From assembly GCF_027111335.1 (NCBI RefSeq), contig NZ_CP114288.1, positions 3,224,001 through 3,288,000 of the forward strand: a stretch of 64,000 nt of DNA, read 5' to 3'. This DNA comes from Flavobacterium aquiphilum. Its GTDB lineage: Bacteria > Bacteroidota > Bacteroidia > Flavobacteriales > Flavobacteriaceae. Under the pieces are notes generated by a model. The model was not told the DNA's origin, made no database searches, and was given only the letters and a program-made list of their open reading frames with translations. Position numbers and translations under genes: made by a program. How positions within the stretch are numbered: the stretch's first letter is position 1; the number at the start of each line of letters is the position of its first letter. Below, piece by piece: positions 54,791 to 62,306 of the stretch.

Positions 54791-55128
54791 TGTATTAATT
54801 TTAGTATTTTACTATCAAGGCAAATCTCCGTCAATCCTGCAAAGTAATTATGATACAAAAGTGGGCAATAATGAAACGTTTTAACGAAACATAATTTGGT
54901 TACAAAAGAACATAGAATGCATTTGTACCTCTTAATATTATGTTGTCTATTTCTAAATCAACAAAATTTAATTGCTAGCTTAACTTTTAGAGTAGTTGAG
55001 TTGCTTTGTTATTCAATTAAAAAATGTTCCTGTTCTTCTCATTTCATTAGGGATATAATATAAAAAAACACTTTTCATTAATTACTGGTGTTAATTTCTG
55101 CAATTGCTTTTTAGTTTAATATTGAGCT
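54791..55128. other. Intergenic stretch without recognisable gene
   Basis: About 340 bp of AT-rich sequence between the SDR start and the cyclophilin-like lipoprotein stop. No terminator or conserved frame was recognised. Confidence 0.4.
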
Positions 55129-55605
55129 TTATTCCAGTTCAAATTTCACATCAATATTTCCACTACTCAAAGCGTTCACAAGCCCAGTTGTATTTGTTAT
55201 CTTTCCTATTTGTGAATAACTATATGATGTATTGAAACTTTCATAGAAAAGTACCAAACAGTTATTTCCATATAGCATCAAATCTCCGACTTGAATAGTA
55301 CCACCAACTGAAGGATTGGTTGGCAGCGTGTTTGAAAAGTAGAAAAACTTTTCATTTCCGTTTAGTTCACTCATATTAATGGTGAGAGGCAACATCGATT
55401 TAAAAGCCGTTGCCGTTGCATTGTCATAAAACGTAGCCGTAAAAACTGAAGATCCTATAGTTATTTTCATAGTTCCATTTGTTGGGTTACCAATGTCATT
55501 TAATTGATTTGTAGCATTTGGCTCAGCAGTTTCATTCGTACTGCAACTTGCAATACTTAACGAAAATGATGTAAGAACCATTATTGCACTAATTAAAAAT
55601 TTCAT
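55129..55605 (-). CDS. Cyclophilin-like fold lipoprotein
   Basis: A 158-residue lipoprotein with a lipobox near 'SIASC' (Cys21). The mature part has the compact cyclophilin-like pattern of a widespread Bacteroidetes family: 'MKITIGSSVFTATFYDNATA', 'KSMLPLTINMSELNGNEKF', 'GDLMLYGNNCLVLFYESF', and the C-terminal 'SSGNIDVKFELE'. The family is often next to SDRs and AraC regulators; no enzymatic role is established. It lies 12 bp after the alcohol dehydrogenase gene on the same strand. Confidence 0.8.
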   Translation of the reverse strand: MKFLISAIMVLTSFSLSIASCSTNETAEPNATNQLNDIGNPTNGTMKITIGSSVFTATFYDNATATAFKSMLPLTINMSELNGNEKFFYFSNTLPTNPSVGGTIQVGDLMLYGNNCLVLFYESFNTSYSYSQIGKITNTTGLVNALSSGNIDVKFELE

Positions 55606-55617
55606 TTGAATTTGGTT

Positions 55618-56790
55618 TTAAAATGTTACCGCGTCAATCACAAATCGATATCTTGCTTCGTTATTTACAACTTTTTTCCAAGCATCATTAATTTCATTTG
55701 CATTTATAATTTCAATTTGTGGAAGTATATTATTTTGAGCACAATAATCGACTACTTCTTGAGTCTCAGGAATTCCACCAATCAATGACGCATTGAAATT
55801 TACTCTATTGAAAATCATTTGAAAATTGTTTAATGATAAATGTCCGTTAATAGGCATACCTACTTGGGTGAAATTCCCATAAGGCTTTACACAATTGGCA
55901 TATGAAGCCAAGTCATAATCATAAGGAACAGTTGAAAGCATATAATCTAATTTTCCTCTATAAGGATTTAGTTTTTCCATGCTATCTACAACAATTACTT
56001 CTTTTGCACCAAAAGATAAAATATCGGCTTTTTTATCGGCAGTTGTAGTAAAAGCATACACCTCAGCACCTTTAGAAACAGCCAATTTAACTGCTATGTG
56101 ACCTAAACCTCCAATTCCTATTATTCCGACTTTATCACCTTCTTTAAAGTTTTCTCTCATTAAAGGAGAATAAGTAGTAATTCCGGCGCATAATAATGGA
56201 GCGGCATATTTTAAATCTAAATTATTTGGAATTTTGATTACAAAATGTTCTTTTACAACTATGTTGTTTGCATATCCGCCTTGAGTTATGTCCGATGGTG
56301 AAGTAGTGTCTGGACTACCATAAGTTCCCGTCATACCCGTTTCGCAATGGTGCTCTTCACCTTTTTTGCAATTATCACATTTCCTGCAACTATCAACAAT
56401 GCAACCAATACCGGCTTTATCCCCAATTTTAAATTTGGTGACATTTTTACCAACTGCCGATACTATTCCTGCAATTTCGTGTCCCGGAACAAGCGGATAT
56501 TTCTGTGGCCCCCAATGTCCTTCAACGGTATGAATGTCTGAATGGCAAATGCCCGAAAATTTAATATCGATTAAAATATCATCGTCACCAACGGGACGAC
56601 GTTCAAAATTCCATTGTTCTAAAGGATCCGTTATATTTTTACCAGCATAACCTCTTGATTTAATATTCTTCATAGTTATTGTATTTATTTCGTTTGAAAA
56701 TAATTGCAGTGGATTTGCTAGTAGCAAAGCTCCACTCGCAAGTGCCGTTTGTTGGATGAATTTTCTTCTTGAGCTGTGTTTGTTTTCCAT
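55618..56790 (-). CDS. Zinc-type NAD(P)-dependent alcohol dehydrogenase with Tat signal
   Basis: A 390-residue medium-chain dehydrogenase of the cinnamyl-alcohol/YahK subgroup. A twin-arginine signal precedes it (SSRRKFIQQTALASGALLLA). Catalytic zinc ligands are C82, H104-E105 (GHE) and C201; structural zinc ligands are C135, C138, C141 and C149. The nucleotide-binding GIGGLG is at 225-230. It would reduce aldehydes with NADPH. The family is normally cytosolic, and a Met at position 40 matches the usual start, so the Tat extension is noteworthy. It forms an operon with the lipoprotein (downstream) and hydrolase (upstream). Confidence 0.9.
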   Translation of the reverse strand: MENKHSSRRKFIQQTALASGALLLANPLQLFSNEINTITMKNIKSRGYAGKNITDPLEQWNFERRPVGDDDILIDIKFSGICHSDIHTVEGHWGPQKYPLVPGHEIAGIVSAVGKNVTKFKIGDKAGIGCIVDSCRKCDNCKKGEEHHCETGMTGTYGSPDTTSPSDITQGGYANNIVVKEHFVIKIPNNLDLKYAAPLLCAGITTYSPLMRENFKEGDKVGIIGIGGLGHIAVKLAVSKGAEVYAFTTTADKKADILSFGAKEVIVVDSMEKLNPYRGKLDYMLSTVPYDYDLASYANCVKPYGNFTQVGMPINGHLSLNNFQMIFNRVNFNASLIGGIPETQEVVDYCAQNNILPQIEIINANEINDAWKKVVNNEARYRFVIDAVTF

Positions 56791-56797
56791 GAGTGAC

Positions 56798-57904
56798 TTA
56801 TTTTAAATTATTTTTAAAGAACGTTTCTAATTTATCAAAAGGTATCATGTCAACTTTATCATATAAATCACAATGGGTTGCATTTGGTACAATTACTAAC
56901 TCTTTTGGTTCGGTTGCTATTTTAAAAACATCTTCAGAATAATAACGCGAATGAGCCTTTTCTCCAGCGATTAGCATAATTGGTCTTGGAGAAAGCAATT
57001 CGATATTAGCATGCATAGGGAAGTTGAAAAATGAAATGGGTGTAGTTGCCGTCCAAGCTGAATTTGAATTAATTGATCTTGGATGATAACCTCGTTTTGT
57101 TTTGTAATACGAATAAAAATCAGCCAAAACTGGATTTGGATTTTCCGGTAAGGTATCAGGCAATAGCTTTGTTCCTTTAATGATGTTTCCTTTTTGGTCA
57201 AATGGTACTTCGTGGTAACCTAAAGCGTTAGTTCCTTTTTCGGTATCAATCCAACGTTGTTGACTTAAGTAATCGACAACTTTATGACGTTGTTCGTTGG
57301 TATAACTGTCCTTATAACTTTTGCTGATGCTTCGTGACATATCATACATTGATACGGTTACAACACCTTTAATTCGGGTATCACTTGCTGCTGCTGTAAT
57401 AGCCATTCCGCTCAAACCACATATGGCTAATGCACCAATTTTGTTTCTGTCAACATAGTTTTGCAATCCAAGATAATCTACTGCAGCACTAAAATCTTCT
57501 GTGAAAATATCTGGAGATGCTACGTTACGAACTTCACCGCCACTTTCACCAGTAAAGGACGGATCGAAAGCCAAAGCAACAAATCCTCTTTTTGCCATTT
57601 CGTGAGCATATAAGCCCGATGATTGCTCTTTGACTGCGCCAAATGGACCACTCAAAACTAAAGCGGCATACTTTTTAGATTTATTATTGTCTTTGGGTAG
57701 GTATAAATCTCCGGAAACTGTAATTCCGAAACGGTTTTTGAAAGTTACTTTTTGACGTGTTACCTTATCACTCAACTCAAAAGTGTAGTGTTCGATTGTA
57801 TCTTCATTTTTTACTTTTTCGGATTTTTTTTCGTTTTTATTTTGTGTGCAAGATTGCATTAAAAACATTAGAACAGTTACTGCCAGAATTGATATTTTTT
57901 TCAT
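56798..57904 (-). CDS. Alpha/beta-hydrolase lipoprotein
   Basis: A 368-residue lipoprotein (lipobox 'FLMQSC', Cys19). The alpha/beta-hydrolase fold follows, with the oxyanion strand 'YAALVLSGPFGA', the nucleophile elbow 'GALAICGLSGMA' (S165), a probable acid near 'RPIMLIAGEKAHS' and H344-region 'PNATHCDLYD'. Acetyl-xylan-esterase-like or dienelactone-hydrolase-like activities are possible. It lies 7 bp upstream of the alcohol dehydrogenase, in the same operon. Confidence 0.85.
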   Translation of the reverse strand: MKKISILAVTVLMFLMQSCTQNKNEKKSEKVKNEDTIEHYTFELSDKVTRQKVTFKNRFGITVSGDLYLPKDNNKSKKYAALVLSGPFGAVKEQSSGLYAHEMAKRGFVALAFDPSFTGESGGEVRNVASPDIFTEDFSAAVDYLGLQNYVDRNKIGALAICGLSGMAITAAASDTRIKGVVTVSMYDMSRSISKSYKDSYTNEQRHKVVDYLSQQRWIDTEKGTNALGYHEVPFDQKGNIIKGTKLLPDTLPENPNPVLADFYSYYKTKRGYHPRSINSNSAWTATTPISFFNFPMHANIELLSPRPIMLIAGEKAHSRYYSEDVFKIATEPKELVIVPNATHCDLYDKVDMIPFDKLETFFKNNLK

Positions 57905-57993
57905 TTTATTTCTGTTTTACTTTTTTAATCTATTAAATATTGCTCACCCATTACCGCTTCATTGTAGTTTACAATTTCGGGAACTGAAGTTGA

Positions 57994-58740
57994 TTAAAGT
58001 TCCTGTGCTGTAGGGCGGAAGATGACTTCATTAATGTCAACATCCTCTGGCTGGCTGATTGCGAAAGCAACCACACGGGCAAAACTGTCCGGACTTATTC
58101 CTACTTCGTCCACATAATCTTTATTGGCCTGCTGAATATCTGCTTCGGAAATATGTTCCAGCAATTCTGTTTTAACAGCTCCTGGACACACGATTGTGGT
58201 TCGGATATTATAGGGTTTTATTTCCATTCGCAATCCTTCTGTCAATGCACGAACGGCATATTTTGTAGCCGAATAAACTGCAGAGCCGTAAAATACTTTA
58301 TGACCAGCCACAGAAGATGTGTTGATGATCTGACCAAACTTCTGTTCTTTCATATAAGGTAATACAGCTGCAATACCATTGAGTACGCCTTTTATATTCA
58401 CATCAATCATCGTATTCCATTCCTCCACATTAATCCTATCCATTGGCGACAGTGGCATTATACCTGCATTATTCAATATCACATCTACACGTCCAAATTG
58501 TTGAACAGCCGTATCAACGAGATTTTTTACTTGTTCCAGATTGGTTACATCGACAGTTACAGCAAGGGCTTTTCCGCCATTGTTACTAATTCCATTTACC
58601 AATTTTTCAATTTTATCGGCTCTTCTTGCACCAAGTACCACAGTTGCACCAAGCGTTGCCAAATGTTTTGCTGCCGCTTCTCCCATTCCACTGCTTGCTC
58701 CTGTAATGATTATTACTTTGTCTTTGATATTATTTGTCAT
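57994..58740 (-). CDS. Short-chain dehydrogenase/reductase (SDR)
   Basis: A 248-residue classical SDR: TGASSGMG (13-20), NNAG (90-93), S142/S143, Y156 and K160 (YSATK). The C-terminal 'PEDVDINEVIFRPTAQ' is typical of the serine 3-dehydrogenase/YdfG-like group. It lies 89 bp upstream of the lipoprotein hydrolase on the same strand and probably belongs to the same regulon. Confidence 0.92.
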   Translation of the reverse strand: MTNNIKDKVIIITGASSGMGEAAAKHLATLGATVVLGARRADKIEKLVNGISNNGGKALAVTVDVTNLEQVKNLVDTAVQQFGRVDVILNNAGIMPLSPMDRINVEEWNTMIDVNIKGVLNGIAAVLPYMKEQKFGQIINTSSVAGHKVFYGSAVYSATKYAVRALTEGLRMEIKPYNIRTTIVCPGAVKTELLEHISEADIQQANKDYVDEVGISPDSFARVVAFAISQPEDVDINEVIFRPTAQEL

Positions 58741-58866
58741 AATTATTTTTATTTAAGTTATTATATACTTTTATAAACTTTGTCAGTTACCGCTTCTTGC
58801 CATTCTACAATCCCTTTTTCAATATTGATGATTAGGGGTGTGATTTGAATTATTTTCATTTTATAT

Positions 58867-59421
58867 TTATTTAATCTCTTTAATAATTTTTGCAGGAATT
58901 CCACCCACAACTACATTGTCAGGTACATCTTTTGAAACAACAGCACCTGCAGCTACAATTGAATTTTCTCCTATGGTAACACCCGGTAAAATAATGGCAC
59001 CAGCTCCAATCCATACATTCCTTTTAATTAGGATTGGTTTTACGAATAATGCTTTTCTTTTCTCAGATTCGATAGGATGCCCTTCAGTTAACAGGCTTAC
59101 TTTGGGACCAATTAGAACATCATCTTCAATAGTAATCCCACCCAAATCCAGAAAAGTGCAATCGCTATTGATAAAAACATTTTTTCCAATTATAGTACAG
59201 GTCCCGATATTAATCTGAAAAGGCAAAGAAATAGTTGTAGTTTCATCTAATTCATTTCCTGAAATTTTCTTCCAAATTGTTCGAAAATCATTATTGTTAA
59301 TGGCTTGATTTAACTCAATTTGGAGACTTTTTGTTTTTGATGCTTTATCGATTATTACATGATAATCAGGATCTGAAAAAGAAACTAGCTCACCATTTTT
59401 TAGCCTTTGAAATATGTCCAT
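58867..59421 (-). CDS. Sugar O-acetyltransferase (maltose/galactoside type)
   Basis: A 184-residue left-handed beta-helix enzyme. Hexapeptide repeats run through ~70-180 ('IGTCTIIGKNVFINS', 'VWIGAGAIILPGVTIGENSIV'). The catalytic histidine is H115 in 'LTEGHPIESE', and the N-terminal cap is typical of the maltose acetyltransferase family. It transfers acetyl from acetyl-CoA to a sugar hydroxyl. It is divergent from the AraC gene at 59578, which is a likely regulator. Confidence 0.92.
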   Translation of the reverse strand: MDIFQRLKNGELVSFSDPDYHVIIDKASKTKSLQIELNQAINNNDFRTIWKKISGNELDETTTISLPFQINIGTCTIIGKNVFINSDCTFLDLGGITIEDDVLIGPKVSLLTEGHPIESEKRKALFVKPILIKRNVWIGAGAIILPGVTIGENSIVAAGAVVSKDVPDNVVVGGIPAKIIKEIK

Positions 59422-59551
59422 TTTATTGAAGTCTAATTTTAAAATGCAAATTTCAATCTATTTCATATGTAAGCACTTACCCAAATTACTTGAATACCAA
59501 CCATAATTACGGAAACTTCAATATGGGCTAAAATATTGACAAATAGATGCT

Positions 59552-59559
59552 TAAATTTG
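59552..59559 (+). promoter_or_regulatory. Bacteroidetes -7 box (TAAATTTG) upstream of AraC gene
   Basis: TAAATTTG matches the TAnnTTTG element exactly, and TTG occurs at 59536, though the spacing is shorter than usual for a -33 element. It lies between an upstream TTG in the frame and the ATG at 59578, supporting the ATG as the true start. Confidence 0.4.
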
Positions 59560-59577
59560 TATCAAAATGATCAAACA

Positions 59578-60471
59578 ATGTCAGAAATAGTTAGAATAGA
59601 TACTGTAAAAGAATACAATCGGTTAGTAGGAATAGAAACGCTTCATCCTTTGATAAGTATTGTTGATTTTCAAAAAGCGGAACCCTTTTGTTATTTTAGA
59701 GCACAGATGGGAGTTTATTGTATTTTTTTGAAAGATATTAAATGCGGAAATATAACTTATGGCATTAATGATTATGATTATGAAGAGGGCACACTGATTT
59801 TTATCTCACCCGGACAGGTTTATGGTATAGCATCAGAAGAAAAGCAACGAGGCTTTGGAAAAGCTTTAATTTTTCATCCTGATTTAATACACGGAACAGC
59901 ATTAGGAAAAAACATTAAAGAATATTCTTTTTTCTCCTATGAAGTAAATGAAGCATTGCATTTATCAGCTCGTGAAAGAGTTATTATCAATGACTGTTTA
60001 GATAAAATAGAATATGAACTGAATCACGCCATAGATAATCATAGTAAAACTTTAATAGTTTCCTATATTGAGTTATTTTTAAATTATTGTAAACGATTTT
60101 ATGAACGACAATTTATCACTCGAAGCAATGTCAATAAAGATGTATTAACCCGATTTGAAAAAGTATTAGACGATTATTTTAATTCAGATTTACCAATGAC
60201 TGCCGGTTTACCAACCGTAAAATACTTTGCTGAAAAATTATATTTGTCTTCCAATTATCTTGGCGATCTTTTAAAAAAAGAAACCGGAAAATCAGCTCAA
60301 GAGCATATTCAATTACGATTGATTGAATTGGCAAAGGAGAAAATGTACGAACCTGGTAAATCGATTAGTGAAATAGCTTATGAATTAGGATTTAAATATC
60401 CCCAACATTTTACCCGAATGTTTAAAAAAGAGGTTGGAATAACTCCTTTAGAATATCGAAGTTTAAATTAA
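59578..60471 (+). CDS. AraC family transcriptional regulator
   Basis: A ~297-residue regulator (MSEIVRIDTVKEYNRLVGIE) with a cupin-like N-terminus ('GTLIFISPGQVYGI') and a C-terminal double helix-turn-helix (YFAEKLYLSSNYLGDLLKKE; 'SISEIAYELGFKYPQHFTRMF'). The frame opens at a TTG at 59536, but the ATG at 59578 gives the family start and follows a -7 box. It is divergent from the acetyltransferase and is the likely activator of the SDR-ADH-hydrolase cluster. Confidence 0.88.
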   Translation: MSEIVRIDTVKEYNRLVGIETLHPLISIVDFQKAEPFCYFRAQMGVYCIFLKDIKCGNITYGINDYDYEEGTLIFISPGQVYGIASEEKQRGFGKALIFHPDLIHGTALGKNIKEYSFFSYEVNEALHLSARERVIINDCLDKIEYELNHAIDNHSKTLIVSYIELFLNYCKRFYERQFITRSNVNKDVLTRFEKVLDDYFNSDLPMTAGLPTVKYFAEKLYLSSNYLGDLLKKETGKSAQEHIQLRLIELAKEKMYEPGKSISEIAYELGFKYPQHFTRMFKKEVGITPLEYRSLN

Positions 60472-60633
60472 AGTTTAATGGACGAATGGGAAAAACCAAA
60501 GGAAAGGATATTGGGGTGTAAAAGACCATCAACATTTGTCAACGGTTTTTTGGTAGAACGAAAATTTATTAAGGTTTATAAAATAGTATCTGCATTTGTT
60601 AGAGTGGAGTTAAAATAATGAAAGGTATATCGT

Positions 60634-61156
60634 AGGGCTGATTTATCCAAGTGGTCAAAATCTGTTGACCGTCACTTGGAACAGTTGGTACAGGAAGGCA
60701 CTTTGCAAAAGTTGTCTCAAGGGCTATACTATTATCGCGAGCTGACCATCTTTGGAGAGACACCTCCCGAAGAAGATGTATTGGTGCGTTCTTTTCTAAA
60801 AGACAAACGTTTTTTGGTAACTTCCTTAAAATTCGTATAACGCATTGGGAGTAGGAACCACCCAGCTACACAATGGAAAAACGGTTTACAGCCATAAGCG
60901 ACATGGCGATTTTAATCTTGGTGGTATGATTTTTTCATTTAGGATTAAACCTCATTTTCCAAATAAAGTAACACCGGAATTTTTATTGGTAAACTTGTTA
61001 AACAACCTTGACCAGCTGGCTGAAGACCCTAAAGAAATAGTGTCAAAAGTGCATTCCAAAGCAAAAACAATGGATGCCAAAAAATTAAAAAAATCACTTG
61101 TGGAATATGGCAGTATCAAAGCAAAAAAAATGTTAGAACCTGTTATCACAGTATAA
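60634..61156 (+). pseudogene. Frameshifted AbiEi-like antitoxin (DUF6088 family)
   Basis: Two frames join to one protein: RADLSKWSKSVDRHLEQL through to KDKRFLVTS up to about 60830, then NSYNALGVGTTQLHNGKTVY from 60830 to 61156. A single-base indel in an A/T run near 60826-60832 separates them, and the N-terminal DNA-binding part is missing (no start before 60634). Intact members are ~200-residue antitoxins that repress and neutralise an AbiEii-type nucleotidyltransferase, which here follows at once. The pair is non-functional as sequenced. Confidence 0.75.
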
Positions 61157-61157
61157 T

Positions 61158-62108
61158 ATGCATGACTACTTACACAACCATAAAAATTTCCGTGATCTGC
61201 TCCGTATTCTAGGGGCAGAATTAAATATAGAACCTGGTCTTGTCGAAAAAGACTATTGGATTACGCATGTGCTATATGGGTTAAAACAACAAAGGTTACA
61301 ATTTGAGCTCAAAGGAGGTACATCTCTATCCAAGGGTTACGGAATCATACACCGTTTTTCTGAAGACATCGACATCCATATCAAGCCACCGGCCGAAATG
61401 GAAATCAATGAAAACCCAAACAACAATAAGCCACGAAATATCCAAAAGAGGAAAGACTTTTACGATAGTTTGGCAAACGATATTGAAATAAACGGCATTA
61501 TACGGTAGTAAGAGACAAAGCTTTTGACGACCAAAGGCAATACCGTAGTGGAGAGATAAGGTTGCATTATGAAAGTAAAACAGATGCCATAGACGGAGTT
61601 AAGGAAGGTATATTATTAGAGGTCGGATTTGACACCGTAACACCTAACAACCCCTTAACCATTTCTTCTTGGGCGTATGAAAAAGCAGTTCAACAAGGTG
61701 TAGATATAATCGACAATCGGGCTATAGATATTGCCTGTTATAACATTGGCTACACTTTTGTTGAAAAATTACAGACTATTGCAACCAAATTCAGGCAAGA
61801 ACAGGAAGATAAAGAAGAGCGACAAAATTTAATGCGGCAATACTATGATGTCTACAGCCTTATCACATGATGATGCGGTAAAAGCATTCATAGGAACAGA
61901 AGAATATCAAATACACAAAGAAGCTCGCTTTCCTCCCAAAGACTGCAAAATCCCAATGGCTAATAATGACGCTTTTTTACTGAAGAACCCCGAGCTTCGG
62001 GAACGATTTATAGAACACTATAAAAAAACATCCAAACTGTATTTCAAAGGTCAACCTGATTTTAATGAACTACTCGCTGAGATCGGTAAATGGGTTGAAA
62101 AATTGTAA
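61158..62108 (+). pseudogene. Frameshifted AbiEii-like nucleotidyltransferase toxin
   Basis: Three frames form one protein of about 310 residues. 61158-61508 (LVEKDYWITHVLYGLKQQ, GGTSLSKGYG, FSEDIDIHI) carries the nucleotidyltransferase signature. 61505-61870 (VVRDKAFDDQRQYRSG through to the QYYDVYSL segment) and 61845-62108 (SHDDAVKAFIGTEEYQIHK) complete the fold. Single-base shifts near 61505 and 61855 break it. It starts 1 bp after the antitoxin relic. AbiE-type toxins modify tRNA or other RNA; this copy is dead. Confidence 0.8.
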
Positions 62109-62306
62109 TTTTCTGCATTATTATTTAGCTTCTAACATAGTATTCCAGTTTATAATAATTAGTTCCCGTCTGAAAATAGAATACTGCTTTGAGAATATCT
62201 TTGCTCCTAGTCACTCCTTTTTCCTTACCATATTTTGAGTAGGATTACTCGCCAAATCTTAGCTAAATTTACTTTTGTTTTTATTTCAATCAAATAAGAA
62301 GAGGCA
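62109..62306. other. Gap upstream of the coupling-protein gene
   Basis: Contains TACTTTTG (62270-62277), an exact Bacteroidetes -7 element, 30 bp before the ATG at 62307. It may be the promoter now driving the coupling protein. No other structure was recognised. Confidence 0.4.

Noticed and set aside
60478..60618. 46-codon plus-strand frame after the AraC gene (MDEWEKPKERILGCKRPSTF...)
   Set aside because: It has a proper ATG, but no family, no ribosome site and a position inside the decayed antitoxin upstream region; possible but unsupported.
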